Source: Beduinella massiliensis (GTDB taxonomy: Bacteria; Bacillota; Clostridia; Christensenellales; Aristaeellaceae). Taken from it: a stretch of DNA of 64,000 nt. Below are positions 54,082 to 61,692 of the stretch, piece by piece. How positions within the stretch are numbered: position 1 is the stretch's first letter; every line of letters starts with the position of its first letter. The position numbers and the translations under genes are program-made. Below the pieces are notes generated by a model. The model searched no databases. It saw nothing but the letters and a program-made list of their open reading frames with translations, and was not told where the DNA came from. The stretch lies in contig NZ_LT963430.1 in the NCBI RefSeq assembly GCF_900199405.1, forward strand, positions 1,891,605 to 1,955,604, given 5' to 3'.

Positions 54082-54246
54082 ATGATTGCAGACGACCGTT
54101 GTAAACTGATTGCGGAAATCTCTAAGCTCCCCGAGGCAGACAAGCAGTTCGTGCTTGGTTACGCCGCGGGCGTACTGGCAAAGGCGACGGAACCCCCGAA
54201 GCCCAAGAGGCGCGGGGGAGGGAAGAACGAGAAACAGAGCGCATAA
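54082..54246 (+). CDS. Small early phage protein
   Basis: The 54-residue product has a helical first half (IAEISKLPEADKQFVLGYAAGVLA) and a basic Pro/Lys/Gly tail. The PEADKQFVLGYAAG pattern is common in the first small genes of clostridial phage early operons. The ATG at 54082 has a perfect AAAGGAGGTGA just upstream. Function unknown; position after the promoter suggests a Cro-like or other regulatory role, but no HTH is clear. Confidence 0.65.
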   Translation: MIADDRCKLIAEISKLPEADKQFVLGYAAGVLAKATEPPKPKRRGGGKNEKQSA

Positions 54247-54295
54247 CGAAACCCGACCGACCGCACCGCATAAAAGCGGCAGAGAAAGGAACGCC

Positions 54296-54514
54296 ATGAA
54301 GTGCGTAAAATGCGGACACAAGAATGCAAGCGGATCAAATTTCTGCACTAAGTGCGCGGGGAAACTCGACGAGAAATGCGCATGGTGCTGGGTAGACCAG
54401 CTAAGCGAATACTCGTGCGGATACCCAACGTGTGAGGAATACATGAAAGTAATTGGGCCGTTGCGTTCGCTCAAAGCCCTAGTAGCTTCAATGCCGTGTC
54501 GCAGGCAAACTTAA
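54296..54514 (+). CDS. Small zinc-ribbon protein
   Basis: The 72-residue product has CVKCGHKNASGSNFCTKCAGKL, a C-x2-C...C-x2-C zinc ribbon, followed by CAWCW and CGYPTC. AAAGGA lies upstream of the ATG. Its last 44 bases overlap the 3' end of an oppositely transcribed gene, so the true C-terminus may be disturbed by the cassette that follows. Confidence 0.6.
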   Translation: MKCVKCGHKNASGSNFCTKCAGKLDEKCAWCWVDQLSEYSCGYPTCEEYMKVIGPLRSLKALVASMPCRRQT

Positions 54515-54893
54515 CGATTAAACTCTGGAAAGCTTTGCGGGTAATCTCTCCGCAGGTCGATAGACACTTCTTAAATCGAATTGTTGCAAGAGTGGTTTCT
54601 GGCGATTCAATGACGAGGTCATGAAAAGACAAAGACATAATTCTTCTCTCTTCATCGCTCATGTATTCGTCCTCTTCCACGATTGTCGCAGCGTTAGAAA
54701 GAAGGGATACGGTCCAAGGGAAGGGCGCTCCGCAGCATGTGCAGTATTTCGGGACATCGAGTTTATGAACATGGCGCAAAACATTGGAGAACGATTTTTC
54801 CGGGGTCGCGTTTATCTTATCGATGGCCGCGCTACTGATACGACTATTGCCGCGATAAGAGCGACGGCAGGCTTGCGCAGAAGGAGGAATCAA
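54471..54893 (-). CDS. DUF2321-like protein, probably N-terminally shortened
   Basis: With TTG 54893 the product has 140 residues. The C-terminal 95 residues (VPKYCTCCGAPFPWT, a helical region, then SPETTLATIRFKKCLSTCGEITRKAF and a final helix) look like the C-terminal part of DUF2321 proteins; the zinc-rich N-terminal part expected for the family is not seen. The TTG overlaps the upstream stop (TTGA), suggesting coupled translation. It is the second gene of a minus-strand pair inside the rightward early region. Function unknown. Confidence 0.55.
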   Translation of the reverse strand: MIPPSAQACRRSYRGNSRISSAAIDKINATPEKSFSNVLRHVHKLDVPKYCTCCGAPFPWTVSLLSNAATIVEEDEYMSDEERRIMSLSFHDLVIESPETTLATIRFKKCLSTCGEITRKAFQSLIVKFACDTALKLLGL

Positions 54894-55321
54894 TGAAATC
54901 CCGCAGATATCCACTGCATAAATCCTGTAAATACTTCGACTATTGCACCCGCGAAGAAGGAGGCAACCGTGATGATTGTGGTTATTGCGAACTGCACCCA
55001 AGAGCGGCGCGCATCTTTACGTTTCCATTCGTCCGCAGACTGCTGATTCAATGCGTTCTTTCGTTCCTGATCGGCGCGCTCTGCGTTGCGCTTGTCTATC
55101 GCTTCTAGGTATTCGCGCCCAGCGAGAGAAAGCACGAGTTTATCAGTATACTTGCCGGTCTGATAATCAAATTCGCACTCAAACAGGTCGATGGTCTTCC
55201 CGTACTTAAGCACGATGTAATGCACAACTTCTTCGTATGCGCCCGGAGAACCCCAGAAAGTATAGGCGTCTTCAAAAGTCATGGGTAGCTTGCGAAGAAA
55301 CAATTCAAGTTTTTCGACCAT
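54890..55321 (-). CDS. Hypothetical protein with C-terminal membrane segment
   Basis: The 143-residue product has an N-terminal domain (LPMTFEDAYTFWGSPGAYEEVVHYIVLKYG), a charged helix (REYLEAIDKRNAERADQERKNALNQQ), a basic patch and one membrane segment (VQFAITTIITVASFFAGAIVEVFTGF). GAGGTGA lies seven bases before the ATG, and a promoter with perfect TATAAT lies just upstream. This supports the minus strand over a plus-strand frame covering the same bases. Probably a lysogen-expressed cargo gene. Confidence 0.62.
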   Translation of the reverse strand: MVEKLELFLRKLPMTFEDAYTFWGSPGAYEEVVHYIVLKYGKTIDLFECEFDYQTGKYTDKLVLSLAGREYLEAIDKRNAERADQERKNALNQQSADEWKRKDARRSWVQFAITTIITVASFFAGAIVEVFTGFMQWISAGFH

Positions 55322-55342
55322 TGCACCGTCACCTCGCGTTTG

Positions 55343-55371
55343 ATTATACCATGGCTGCCAGCGGACAACAA
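55343..55371 (-). promoter_or_regulatory. Promoter of the minus-strand cassette
   Basis: On the minus strand TTGTTG (55371-55366), 17 bases, TATAAT (55348-55343), about 22 bases before the ATG at 55321. Confidence 0.7.
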
Positions 55372-55425
55372 CGAAAAAGGACAGCGTTACGCTGGCAAGA
55401 TCGTCGAGAAGGAGGGATCGAGGAA

Positions 55426-55619
55426 ATGAACATTTACGAAGCAACGGTCAAAGCGATAAAAGATGGAAAGAGAATCCGACATTCAGGAATAATCATCACT
55501 CCGACCAACACTAGCGGCTGCTGCTTGGTTGAGGTCGAAGGGTTAAAAAAGCCCCCGGCAGGCGGTGACAGCCGAAAGCAAGAGACTTAATGGCAGATGA
55601 TTGGGAAGTCACGGAATGA
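55426..55619 (+). pseudogene. Broken Tad2-like (DUF2829) gene
   Basis: The frame from ATG 55426 (MNIYEATVKAIKDGKRIRHSG...) runs 54 residues to a stop at 55588-55590. The family's C-terminal motif appears in another frame just after: PKARDLMADDWEVTE, ending TGA at 55617-55619. Joining them needs a frameshift, probably in the A/C runs near 55545-55558, and in the second frame a TGA (55566-55568) stands where the family usually has Trp. DUF2829/Tad2 proteins of phages sequester the Thoeris signal molecule. The 54-residue product may still be made. Family call is from remembered motif patterns. Confidence 0.55.
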
Positions 55620-55663
55620 ACTTTGAAAGAAGATCCAAGACGGGATAAGTGAGGGGGAACGAC

Positions 55664-55891
55664 ATGGACAAGCAGCAGTCAGCGGTCAACGAAATCCGTG
55701 AACTGGACACGGTGACGATCACGCCGGAGCTGGCCGCGCGGGCGCTCGGATGCGATCCGCAATACCTGCGAGACAATATCAAGGACCAGCCTGAGCTGAT
55801 CGGTTTCAGGTTTTGCAGGATAGGAGCGCGAACAATCATACCCCGCAAGCCGTTCCTGCAATTTCTCACGGGCGAGGGGGGAGAAACGTAA
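55664..55891 (+). CDS. Small DNA-binding/excisionase-like phage protein
   Basis: The 75-residue product has TPELAARALGCDPQYLRDNI followed by GFRFCRIGARTIIPRKPFLQFL, the shape of a winged-helix of the MerR/excisionase kind. GAGGGGG lies upstream of the ATG. It could be the phage excisionase or a transcription factor. Confidence 0.6.
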   Translation: MDKQQSAVNEIRELDTVTITPELAARALGCDPQYLRDNIKDQPELIGFRFCRIGARTIIPRKPFLQFLTGEGGET

Positions 55892-56104
55892 ATGCGAGGC
55901 ACGCCAGACCAGATCATGCACATGCTCGGCGGGCTGCAGTACTGGACGCCGCAGGACATACAGATGGCATTTGGGCGGAAGGGAGGGATGCAAGGTGTAC
56001 GACCCGATCAGCGGGCGGGGGAAAATTCCGCTGCCGGACTACAGCGGGACAGCGTGGTATCAGGAATGGATACAAGAGCTTCGCGTCGTCGACGCCCGCA
56101 TTGA
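55892..56104 (+). CDS. Doubtful small phage protein overlapping the next gene
   Basis: The first 35 residues (MRGTPDQIMHMLGG, YWTPQDIQMAFGRKGG) look protein-like and start directly after the preceding stop. The rest runs out of frame over the next gene by 110 bases and looks like noise. Either a short real protein with a degenerate tail or a fragment. Confidence 0.35.
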   Translation: MRGTPDQIMHMLGGLQYWTPQDIQMAFGRKGGMQGVRPDQRAGENSAAGLQRDSVVSGMDTRASRRRRPH

Positions 56105-56336
56105 GCGCGAGTGCAAGGGCGGCATAAAGGAGCCGACGGGCGCGAAGCCGGGGCGCAAGCGCGTGTACACCCCGGAGGAAATCAAGGCAAGACGCAGGGA
56201 GCGCCAGCGGGCGCGCTATCACGCCAACCACGCCGAGATGCTGCGCAAAGGCGCGGAGCGCCGCGCAAAACAAAAAGCCCTGCGCACGGCTGCAACCGTA
56301 ACGCAGGACAGAGAACAAAACACAACGATATTTTAA
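55995..56336 (+). CDS. Hypothetical basic phage protein
   Basis: The 113-residue product begins MYDPISGRGKIPLPDYSG if GTG 55995 is used (GGGAGGG seven bases upstream). The second half is a very basic helix (TPEEIKARRRERQRARYHANHAEMLRKGAERRAKQ), a DNA-binding look shared with many phage early proteins. Function unknown. Confidence 0.55.
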   Translation: MYDPISGRGKIPLPDYSGTAWYQEWIQELRVVDARIERECKGGIKEPTGAKPGRKRVYTPEEIKARRRERQRARYHANHAEMLRKGAERRAKQKALRTAATVTQDREQNTTIF

Positions 56337-56351
56337 CACAGGAGGCCGGTT

Positions 56352-56531
56352 ATGTCAAACAAGGAAGATGGGATGATTGTCATTGAAGATCATGGAGTTA
56401 TCGTCCAGTACGACCCGGAAAGCAACGCCGTCAAGGTTGCGGAGTATGGCGCGGATGCGCTTGAAACGCTTATCAAGGCGCTCAGAATGCTGGCGTATCG
56501 GCTCGACATGGACAAGCCTTTCGCGCTGTAA
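56352..56531 (+). CDS. Hypothetical 59-residue phage protein
   Basis: MSNKEDGMIVIEDHGVIVQY starts an acidic small protein with a beta-hairpin followed by a helix (ADALETLIKALRMLAYRL). GGAGG lies six bases upstream of the ATG. Function unknown. Confidence 0.6.
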   Translation: MSNKEDGMIVIEDHGVIVQYDPESNAVKVAEYGADALETLIKALRMLAYRLDMDKPFAL

Positions 56532-56599
56532 CCCCGATTACGAACAGGCGGAGACGGAACGAGCGTACGCGATGGCGCGCAAAAGAAGGAGGAAACCGA

Positions 56600-57106
56600 A
56601 TGAGCGAGACACAGAGGATCACGGAGACAACGGAGCCGTTTTCGATTACAGACGACCTTTCTGCCGACTGGGCGGCGCGGAAGATTGCTGAGAAGAGGCG
56701 CGATCTTGAGCGGTTGCGGGCGCACTACGACGCCCAGCTTCGGGCGGCTGAAGAGGCCACAGAGCGCGAATGCGCATACTTCGAGCGGCTGCTTTACGAT
56801 TACTTTACGACGTGCCCGGCAAAGTGCACGAAGACGCAGGCGTCATACGCGCTTCCGTCCGCGAAGCTGGTGCTCAAGGCTCCCTCGCTACAGTTTGAGC
56901 GCGACGAGGACAAGCTACTGGCCTACCTCAAGGCCAACCACCCGGAGATGGTCAAGACAGTCGATAAGGCGGCGTGGGCCGACTTCAAGAAGCTCGTGAA
57001 GCCGCTGGAAGACGGTGCGTGCGTCGACAGCGAGACCGGCGAGGTGGTCGACGGCCTGAAAGCCGGAATGAGCAGCGAAAAATTCGAGGTAGTGTGCAAT
57101 GGATAA
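56600..57106 (+). CDS. Host-nuclease inhibitor Gam-like protein
   Basis: The 168-residue protein resembles phage Gam-family proteins that bind DNA ends and block host exonucleases. Visible family features: DWAARKIAEKRRDLERL, a long coiled coil (about 25-70), the KTQASYALPSAKLVLK segment and a terminal region with AWADFKKLVKPLEDG. It overlaps the next gene by 8 bases and starts the recombination module. Confidence 0.8.
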   Translation: MSETQRITETTEPFSITDDLSADWAARKIAEKRRDLERLRAHYDAQLRAAEEATERECAYFERLLYDYFTTCPAKCTKTQASYALPSAKLVLKAPSLQFERDEDKLLAYLKANHPEMVKTVDKAAWADFKKLVKPLEDGACVDSETGEVVDGLKAGMSSEKFEVVCNG

Positions 57107-57782
57107 GATGACCATCTACAACGCCGTCCGCGCCGTGCCCGCACAGGCTCAAAAGGCCATACAGGCAGGGCGGCTCAAGGGGAAAACGGACATCAACCCC
57201 ATGTGGCGTATCCAAGTGCTCACGGAGCTGTTCGGGCCATGCGGAGACGGATGGGGTTATGAGATCGAGCGGATGTGGACGGAAGAGGGGGCGAACGGCG
57301 AGAAGTGCGCGTTCGTCCAGATCGGACTTTGGTATCTCAAAGAGGATGGATTGAGGTCGTCGGCCATTCCCGGCCTTGGCGGGAACATGCTGATCGCGAA
57401 GGAGAAAAACGGGCCTTACACGTCGGACGAATGCTTCAAAATGGCCCTTACGGATGCCATCAGCGTTGCCGCGAAGGCTCTGGGTGTCGGAGCAAACATC
57501 TATTGGTCCGCAGGCGCGCAGACGAAGTACGACAGGCCACAGGCCCCGTCATCGCCTCCTTCCAATCAACCCGCGCCCCCGGCGAAGGCCACCCCTCGCG
57601 ATAACTGCGGGGAGCTGATCGGCAACGTGGTTTACGAAGGCAAGGTCTACACGGCTGACAAGTGGCGCATGTCCACCAGGCGCGCAAGTGAAATGAACCT
57701 GTGCCCGGCCTGTATGGAAAAATACAATGCGCTGAACGCAGCAAACGCGGCGAATACGGTGAACGAAGATGGAAGTCGTTGA
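57099..57782 (+). CDS. Putative ssDNA-annealing protein (Rad52/Sak-like)
   Basis: The 227-residue product has a conserved phage N-terminal domain: GRLKGKTDINPMWRIQVLTELFGPCGDGWGYEI, later YTSDECFKMALTDAISVAAKALGVGANIYW. Such proteins are thought to be Rad52-superfamily single-strand annealing proteins. The C-terminal third has a Pro-rich linker and a probable zinc pair (CGEL...CPAC). Its place between a Gam-like protein, an HNH nuclease and SSB supports a role in phage recombination. Confidence 0.68.
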   Translation: MDKMTIYNAVRAVPAQAQKAIQAGRLKGKTDINPMWRIQVLTELFGPCGDGWGYEIERMWTEEGANGEKCAFVQIGLWYLKEDGLRSSAIPGLGGNMLIAKEKNGPYTSDECFKMALTDAISVAAKALGVGANIYWSAGAQTKYDRPQAPSSPPSNQPAPPAKATPRDNCGELIGNVVYEGKVYTADKWRMSTRRASEMNLCPACMEKYNALNAANAANTVNEDGSR

Positions 57783-58440
57783 CGGCAAGATCGTGAACGC
57801 GACGCCGGAGGGAATCACGATCTTTGTGCCCTACACCAACGTCGAAAGGCTGTGCCTGCGCCGGTATGACGCGGTGCAGGTCGGCCTGCCCGACGGACGC
57901 AGAATCAGTCCGGAGCAGCGTCGCAAAGCCTATGCCCTGCTGGGCGAGATCGCGGAGTGGGCGGGATACGAGGTCGAGGAAATCAAGCTGGTACAAAAGC
58001 GCGAGTTCGTCCATCGCCACCTGCAGGCGCTCGAAAAGGAATTGTTCAGCCTGTCGAACTGCGACATGACGACGGCTCGCGAGTTCGTTGCCTACCTTAT
58101 CGACTTTGTGCTCGAGTTTGACGTGCCGACGCATGTGCCCCTCGTGACGCTGTGCGACGACATCCAGCGGTACGTATACGCCTGTTTGGTGCATAAGAAG
58201 TGCGCCGTGTGCGGCAAGCGCGCGGAGCTGCACCACGTAGACCGCGTGGGCATGGGCAACGACCGCACGCAGATAGAACACATCGGACGACGCGCCCTAC
58301 CCCTTTGCAGGATACACCACATCGAGGTCGATCACCGCGGGGACGCGGCGTTTATGGCGCGGTACCACCTGGAACCCGTTCAGATCGACGAGAAGATATC
58401 GAAAATATACAAACTGAGAACAAAAAGGAGCAAGCCATGA
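57769..58440 (+). CDS. Putative HNHc nuclease
   Basis: The 223-residue protein has the C-terminal HNH motif: CAVCGKRAELHHVDRVG...RALPLCRIHHIEVDHRG, with zinc cysteines and catalytic histidines. The N-terminal half matches phage HNHc_6-type nucleases found beside annealing proteins. It overlaps its neighbours by 14 and 4 bases. Confidence 0.85.
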   Translation: MEVVDGKIVNATPEGITIFVPYTNVERLCLRRYDAVQVGLPDGRRISPEQRRKAYALLGEIAEWAGYEVEEIKLVQKREFVHRHLQALEKELFSLSNCDMTTAREFVAYLIDFVLEFDVPTHVPLVTLCDDIQRYVYACLVHKKCAVCGKRAELHHVDRVGMGNDRTQIEHIGRRALPLCRIHHIEVDHRGDAAFMARYHLEPVQIDEKISKIYKLRTKRSKP

Positions 58441-58700
58441 AAGTTGATTACGAGGCGAACAAGATTCCAGAGAGACGCAGATTCATGCGGAAAAGCAGAG
58501 CCTACGACATAATGCACGATTTTTTAGAGAGCAGCAATGCCGTCGCACGCATTTGCGAATTTAAGGACAAAAAAGAACTCAGAAGTTTCTACGGAACCGC
58601 CCGTACCGTCGCAACAAGAAGACGACCTGAGTTTGCAACTATCAAGATTCACATGCAGGGAGACGCGGTGTACCTCGAAAAGACGGAGGGGCAGGAATGA
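58437..58700 (+). CDS. Hypothetical phage protein, 87 residues
   Basis: A basic helical start (KIPERRRFMRKSRAYDIMHDFLES) and a beta-rich end. AAAAAGGAG six bases before the ATG; four-base overlap with both neighbours. Probably part of the replication-recombination operon; not recognised. Confidence 0.65.
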   Translation: MKVDYEANKIPERRRFMRKSRAYDIMHDFLESSNAVARICEFKDKKELRSFYGTARTVATRRRPEFATIKIHMQGDAVYLEKTEGQE

Positions 58701-59095
58701 ACAAAGTCATTTTGATAGGAAACCTCACGCGTGATCCGGAGATGCGCACTACACAATCCGGCACATCAGTGTGTTCCTTCTCCATCGCGGTCAACAGGCG
58801 GTTTCGCAATCAGCAGACCGGCCAGCAGGAGACGGATTTTATCAACATCGTCGCATGGAAGCAACTGGCCGACCTGTGCGTGAACTACCTTGAGAAAGGC
58901 CGGAAGGTCGCGGTGTGCGGGTCGATTCAGACGCGCACTTATCAGGTGAAAGACGGGAGCAAGCGCGCCGCTTTTGAGGTGGTTGCAGACGAGGTTGAGT
59001 TCCTGACGCCCAAGAACCAGCAAGCCAGAGCGCCAGGCGGTACGGGCATCCCCGCGGGATTTGAGCAGGTGGAAGACGGCGATTTACCGTTCTGA
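58697..59095 (+). CDS. ssb: Single-stranded DNA-binding protein
   Basis: The 132-residue phage SSB has the OB-fold start MNKVILIGNLTRDPEMRTTQSGTSVC-like region, FINIVAWKQLADLC and GSIQTRTYQ. It ends in EDGDLPF, the acidic tail that recruits host repair proteins. It protects ssDNA during phage replication. Confidence 0.95.
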   Translation: MNKVILIGNLTRDPEMRTTQSGTSVCSFSIAVNRRFRNQQTGQQETDFINIVAWKQLADLCVNYLEKGRKVAVCGSIQTRTYQVKDGSKRAAFEVVADEVEFLTPKNQQARAPGGTGIPAGFEQVEDGDLPF

Positions 59096-59109
59096 CGGGA
59101 GGCGATCAT

Positions 59110-59535
59110 ATGGCGTTCAAGTGTATTATGCCGATAAAAAAACGATCATCGCGCGCGACACCGAACGAAGCGTATATTTCGATCACGCCGAAAATGCTTT
59201 ACATCAGTGCTGCGGCGTGGAAACTGCTGAGAGCAGAGTACATTACCATCGGAATAGATACCAAAGCCCTGCTTGTGCGCATCTATTCCGCGAAGCAGGG
59301 CGACGAAGGGGCGTTTAAGCTCTCGCACGTCAAAGAAACGCAGCATGCGCGTCGCATCGAAACGAACAATGCCCTGCTGAGTTTTATCAGATACGGGCTA
59401 CCGCAGTCTATGCTTGGCAAGCATTTGCCGTGTTATCTCAGTCTAGACGGCGCGCTACTCGCGGACTACGCCTACCATCCCGCCCCGGCGATCTCGCGCG
59501 AACAGGCGGCCGAAAGAGGCGGTGACAGTGCCTAA
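59110..59535 (+). CDS. Hypothetical phage protein, 141 residues
   Basis: Mixed alpha/beta protein (AYISITPKMLYISAAAWKLL, AEYITIGIDTKALLVRIY) with no family recognised. The pattern of strands around residue 20-60 resembles small phage proteins annotated as unknown. It follows ssb by 14 bases with GGGAGGCG upstream. Confidence 0.65.
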   Translation: MAFKCIMPIKKRSSRATPNEAYISITPKMLYISAAAWKLLRAEYITIGIDTKALLVRIYSAKQGDEGAFKLSHVKETQHARRIETNNALLSFIRYGLPQSMLGKHLPCYLSLDGALLADYAYHPAPAISREQAAERGGDSA

Positions 59536-60328
59536 CAGGATCATCAAGGAGAGCATTTGCACAAGCGACAACCTTGACACGCTTTCATGGTTCGAGGAGG
59601 TTTGCTTTTACAGGCTCATTGTAAACTGCGACGATTACGGCAGGATGGACGCCCGCCCGGCAATTCTGCGGGCCCGGCTGTTTCCGCTCAAAACGATCAC
59701 GGACAAGCAGATTAAGGACGCGCTCAAATCACTACGGTCGGCTGGCATGATCGATCTATACATAGTAGATGGTCGTTCGTTCCTTCAAATTCGTACGTGG
59801 GAAGCGCACCAGACAATCCGTGCAAAAAAGAGCAAGTATCCAACGCCTGCCGACACAGCGCAAGAGCCTGAAAACATCTGCATGCACATGCAAGCAGATG
59901 AAAACATGAGCGAGCACATGCAGGCAGATGAAAGCAAATGTCCACGTAATCCAATCCAATCCGTATCCGAATCCAATACGAATGGGGGCGCGCAGGGCAA
60001 GCCTGCGCCGCGCGCGCACCGTTTTGCCCCGCCGACGCTCGAGGAAGTCGCGGCGTATTGCCTCGAACGAAAAAACAAGGTCGACGCGCAACGCTGGCTT
60101 GACTACTACGAGGCCAACGGCTGGAAAGTCGGTAAAAACCCCATGAAGGACTGGCGGGCGGCCGTACGAAATTGGGAGCGCAACGGATTCAGCACATCGA
60201 AGCCGGGAACCGAATCTGCCCGCCCTGTCAAGGAGGTCGCCAAGCATCACTATGACCAGCGGCAATACCCCGAAAACGAACTGGACGCGCTGTTTTACGA
60301 CATCATGAAGGACGATGACACGAAGTGA
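59528..60328 (+). CDS. Phage replisome organiser / replication initiation protein
   Basis: The 266-residue product begins MPNRIIKESICTSDNLDTLSWFEEVCFYRLI, the usual start of phage replisome-organiser proteins with a winged-helix DNA-binding domain. The C-terminal part (PPTLEEVAAYCLERKNKVDAQRWLDYYEANGWKVGKNPMKDWRAAVRNW) is the DnaD/DnaB-like end that contacts the helicase loader. I chose GTG 59528 by this start; GTG 59522 adds two residues. Confidence 0.85.
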   Translation: MPNRIIKESICTSDNLDTLSWFEEVCFYRLIVNCDDYGRMDARPAILRARLFPLKTITDKQIKDALKSLRSAGMIDLYIVDGRSFLQIRTWEAHQTIRAKKSKYPTPADTAQEPENICMHMQADENMSEHMQADESKCPRNPIQSVSESNTNGGAQGKPAPRAHRFAPPTLEEVAAYCLERKNKVDAQRWLDYYEANGWKVGKNPMKDWRAAVRNWERNGFSTSKPGTESARPVKEVAKHHYDQRQYPENELDALFYDIMKDDDTK

Positions 60329-60729
60329 CACAGAAAATCATTGTACCCGGCAGGCCGTGCGGAAAGGGGCGTCCGCGTTTCGATACGAGATCAGGACACG
60401 CATACACACCAGATGCAACACGCAAGGCCGAAGAGTCTGTCAAAAGCCTTGCGGGGCATATAAAGCCGGTTGAACGATATGCGCGAATCAAAGTTACCGC
60501 ATGGCACGGAATCCCGAGCGGAACAAGCAATGCAGTACGTATGCAAATGATTTCCGGCGATATACGCCCCGCGGTTAAGCCGGATGCCGACAACATCCTC
60601 AAGCTCGTGCTGGACGCACTAAACGGAATTGCATACGCAGATGACCGGCAAATCGTCGAGGCGTCGATTGAAAAATGGTATGCGTTGACACCTCGGGTAG
60701 AAATCGAGATCACGGAGGTAACGCCATGA
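60325..60729 (+). CDS. RusA-family Holliday junction resolvase
   Basis: The 134-residue protein cuts four-way junctions made in phage recombination. It has the early KGRPRF motif and the catalytic acids KPDADNILKLVLDALNGIAYADD, with the three aspartates expected for RusA. GTG start overlaps the previous stop by four bases. Confidence 0.92.
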   Translation: MTQKIIVPGRPCGKGRPRFDTRSGHAYTPDATRKAEESVKSLAGHIKPVERYARIKVTAWHGIPSGTSNAVRMQMISGDIRPAVKPDADNILKLVLDALNGIAYADDRQIVEASIEKWYALTPRVEIEITEVTP

Positions 60730-61016
60730 ACAGAGCATATCGCCGCCGCGCCGCGCGGATGAAGTTTACGATGGACGAGGCGAAACGGGCCGCGACCGAC
60801 ATCATCATGGAGACGGAGGAGCACAAAAACAACATGATCCAGCTCGCGGCGCTGCTCGTGCTGCATCGCGACTTTGGATTCGGCAAGGAGCGCTGCTACA
60901 GGTTTTTCGAGGCGATGACGCGGACGGTGGATGACGCGCTGTGCGCCGACGAACTGCGGCAGGCGATCGAGAAAGAGCTTCCGGGGCTGCTGGAAAGCGG
61001 GTGGCGGAATGCGTAA
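60726..61016 (+). CDS. Hypothetical phage protein, 96 residues
   Basis: Helical protein starting MNRAYRRRAARMKFTMDEAKRAA; later LHRDFGFGKERCYRFFEAM. This pattern is common in Firmicutes phage early regions but unassigned. ATGA overlap with RusA. Confidence 0.65.
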   Translation: MNRAYRRRAARMKFTMDEAKRAATDIIMETEEHKNNMIQLAALLVLHRDFGFGKERCYRFFEAMTRTVDDALCADELRQAIEKELPGLLESGWRNA

Positions 61017-61149
61017 ATTAACCACGTATTTTGCGTATCTCCGGGCCCTGACGAACTACAAATTCTGGACGCTCGTGTCGAATGCGTGCCGTTGGTTTAT
61101 GCGGATATTGAGACCTGACATAACGCAGGAGGGGGCGGGCAGAAAATGA
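61009..61149 (+). CDS. Hypothetical small basic phage protein
   Basis: 46 residues, starts MRKLTTYFAYLRALTNYKFW. GGCGGA lies upstream. It overlaps its neighbours by 8 and 4 bases, which supports it as a coding unit; no function recognised. Confidence 0.5.
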   Translation: MRKLTTYFAYLRALTNYKFWTLVSNACRWFMRILRPDITQEGAGRK

Positions 61150-61310
61150 AACTGAGACGATACAGCGATAAAGTGGCGATCAACAGGCCCCGCCGCCGCT
61201 GTCAGCTCATGGACGAGCTGCGGGAGGCCGCGCGGCACGGCTACGGATCACCGGTGCGCGGATACGTGCCGCGCGAGGAGAAGCGATCACCCGGGCGGCG
61301 GGGAGGGTGA
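61146..61310 (+). CDS. Hypothetical small basic phage protein
   Basis: 54 residues, starts MKLRRYSDKVAINRPRRR and ends in Arg/Gly-rich sequence. It overlaps the previous stop (ATGA). Not recognised; strong basic charge suggests nucleic-acid contact. Confidence 0.5.
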   Translation: MKLRRYSDKVAINRPRRRCQLMDELREAARHGYGSPVRGYVPREEKRSPGRRGG

Positions 61311-61314
61311 GCGT

Positions 61315-61692
61315 ATGAGTATACGCTATACTGAGTTGGACGATTTGCAGGCCCTGCCCCTTGATGCGAAGATCGAGCGCGCAGTACAGGCTATCGGAGA
61401 AGGATTTGCCGCATCTCGGCACAATCAGGCGATTGCGTTCAGCGGTGGAAAAGATTCGACCGTGCTGTGGTGGCTGATCCGCACATATTTTCCGGAGAGA
61501 AAGCCGTACATCATTTTTGGCAACACGGGCGTCGAATACCCGGAAAGCCTACGCTTTGCCCGTGAGATCGGCAAGGCTTGGGGCGGAGAACGATTCAAGG
61601 AGGCCCGTCCGGCGAAACTGGAAAAGGACGGGCTCAAATACGAAGCGCAACGCGAGGTGCTGGCATGGCTCGAACGAGAGGGGCGCTCGTGA
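61315..61692 (+). CDS. PAPS-reductase-like PP-loop protein, truncated
   Basis: The 125 residues match only the N-terminal part of phage phosphoadenosine phosphosulfate reductase-family proteins: AIAFSGGKDSTVLWWL (PP-loop), then IIFGNTGVEYPESLRFAREIGKAWGG. Family members are about two to three times longer; the segment after VLAWLEREGR, with the cysteines and the second half of the fold, is missing. An internal deletion is likely. GGGAGGGTGA lies before the ATG. Confidence 0.7.
   Translation: MSIRYTELDDLQALPLDAKIERAVQAIGEGFAASRHNQAIAFSGGKDSTVLWWLIRTYFPERKPYIIFGNTGVEYPESLRFAREIGKAWGGERFKEARPAKLEKDGLKYEAQREVLAWLEREGRS

Noticed and set aside
54893-55108. Plus-strand 71-residue frame with AAGGAGGA before its ATG, Cys-rich start and a hydrophobic end
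   Set aside because: It lies opposite the minus-strand 143-residue gene, which has a full-length coherent sequence, a ribosome site and its own promoter. The plus-strand frame stays a possible alternative.
55566-55568. TGA read as tryptophan (recoding) in the Tad2-like gene
   Set aside because: TGA is used as a normal stop throughout the window (for example ruvC, miaB, secDF neighbours), and a frameshift is also present, so decay is simpler.
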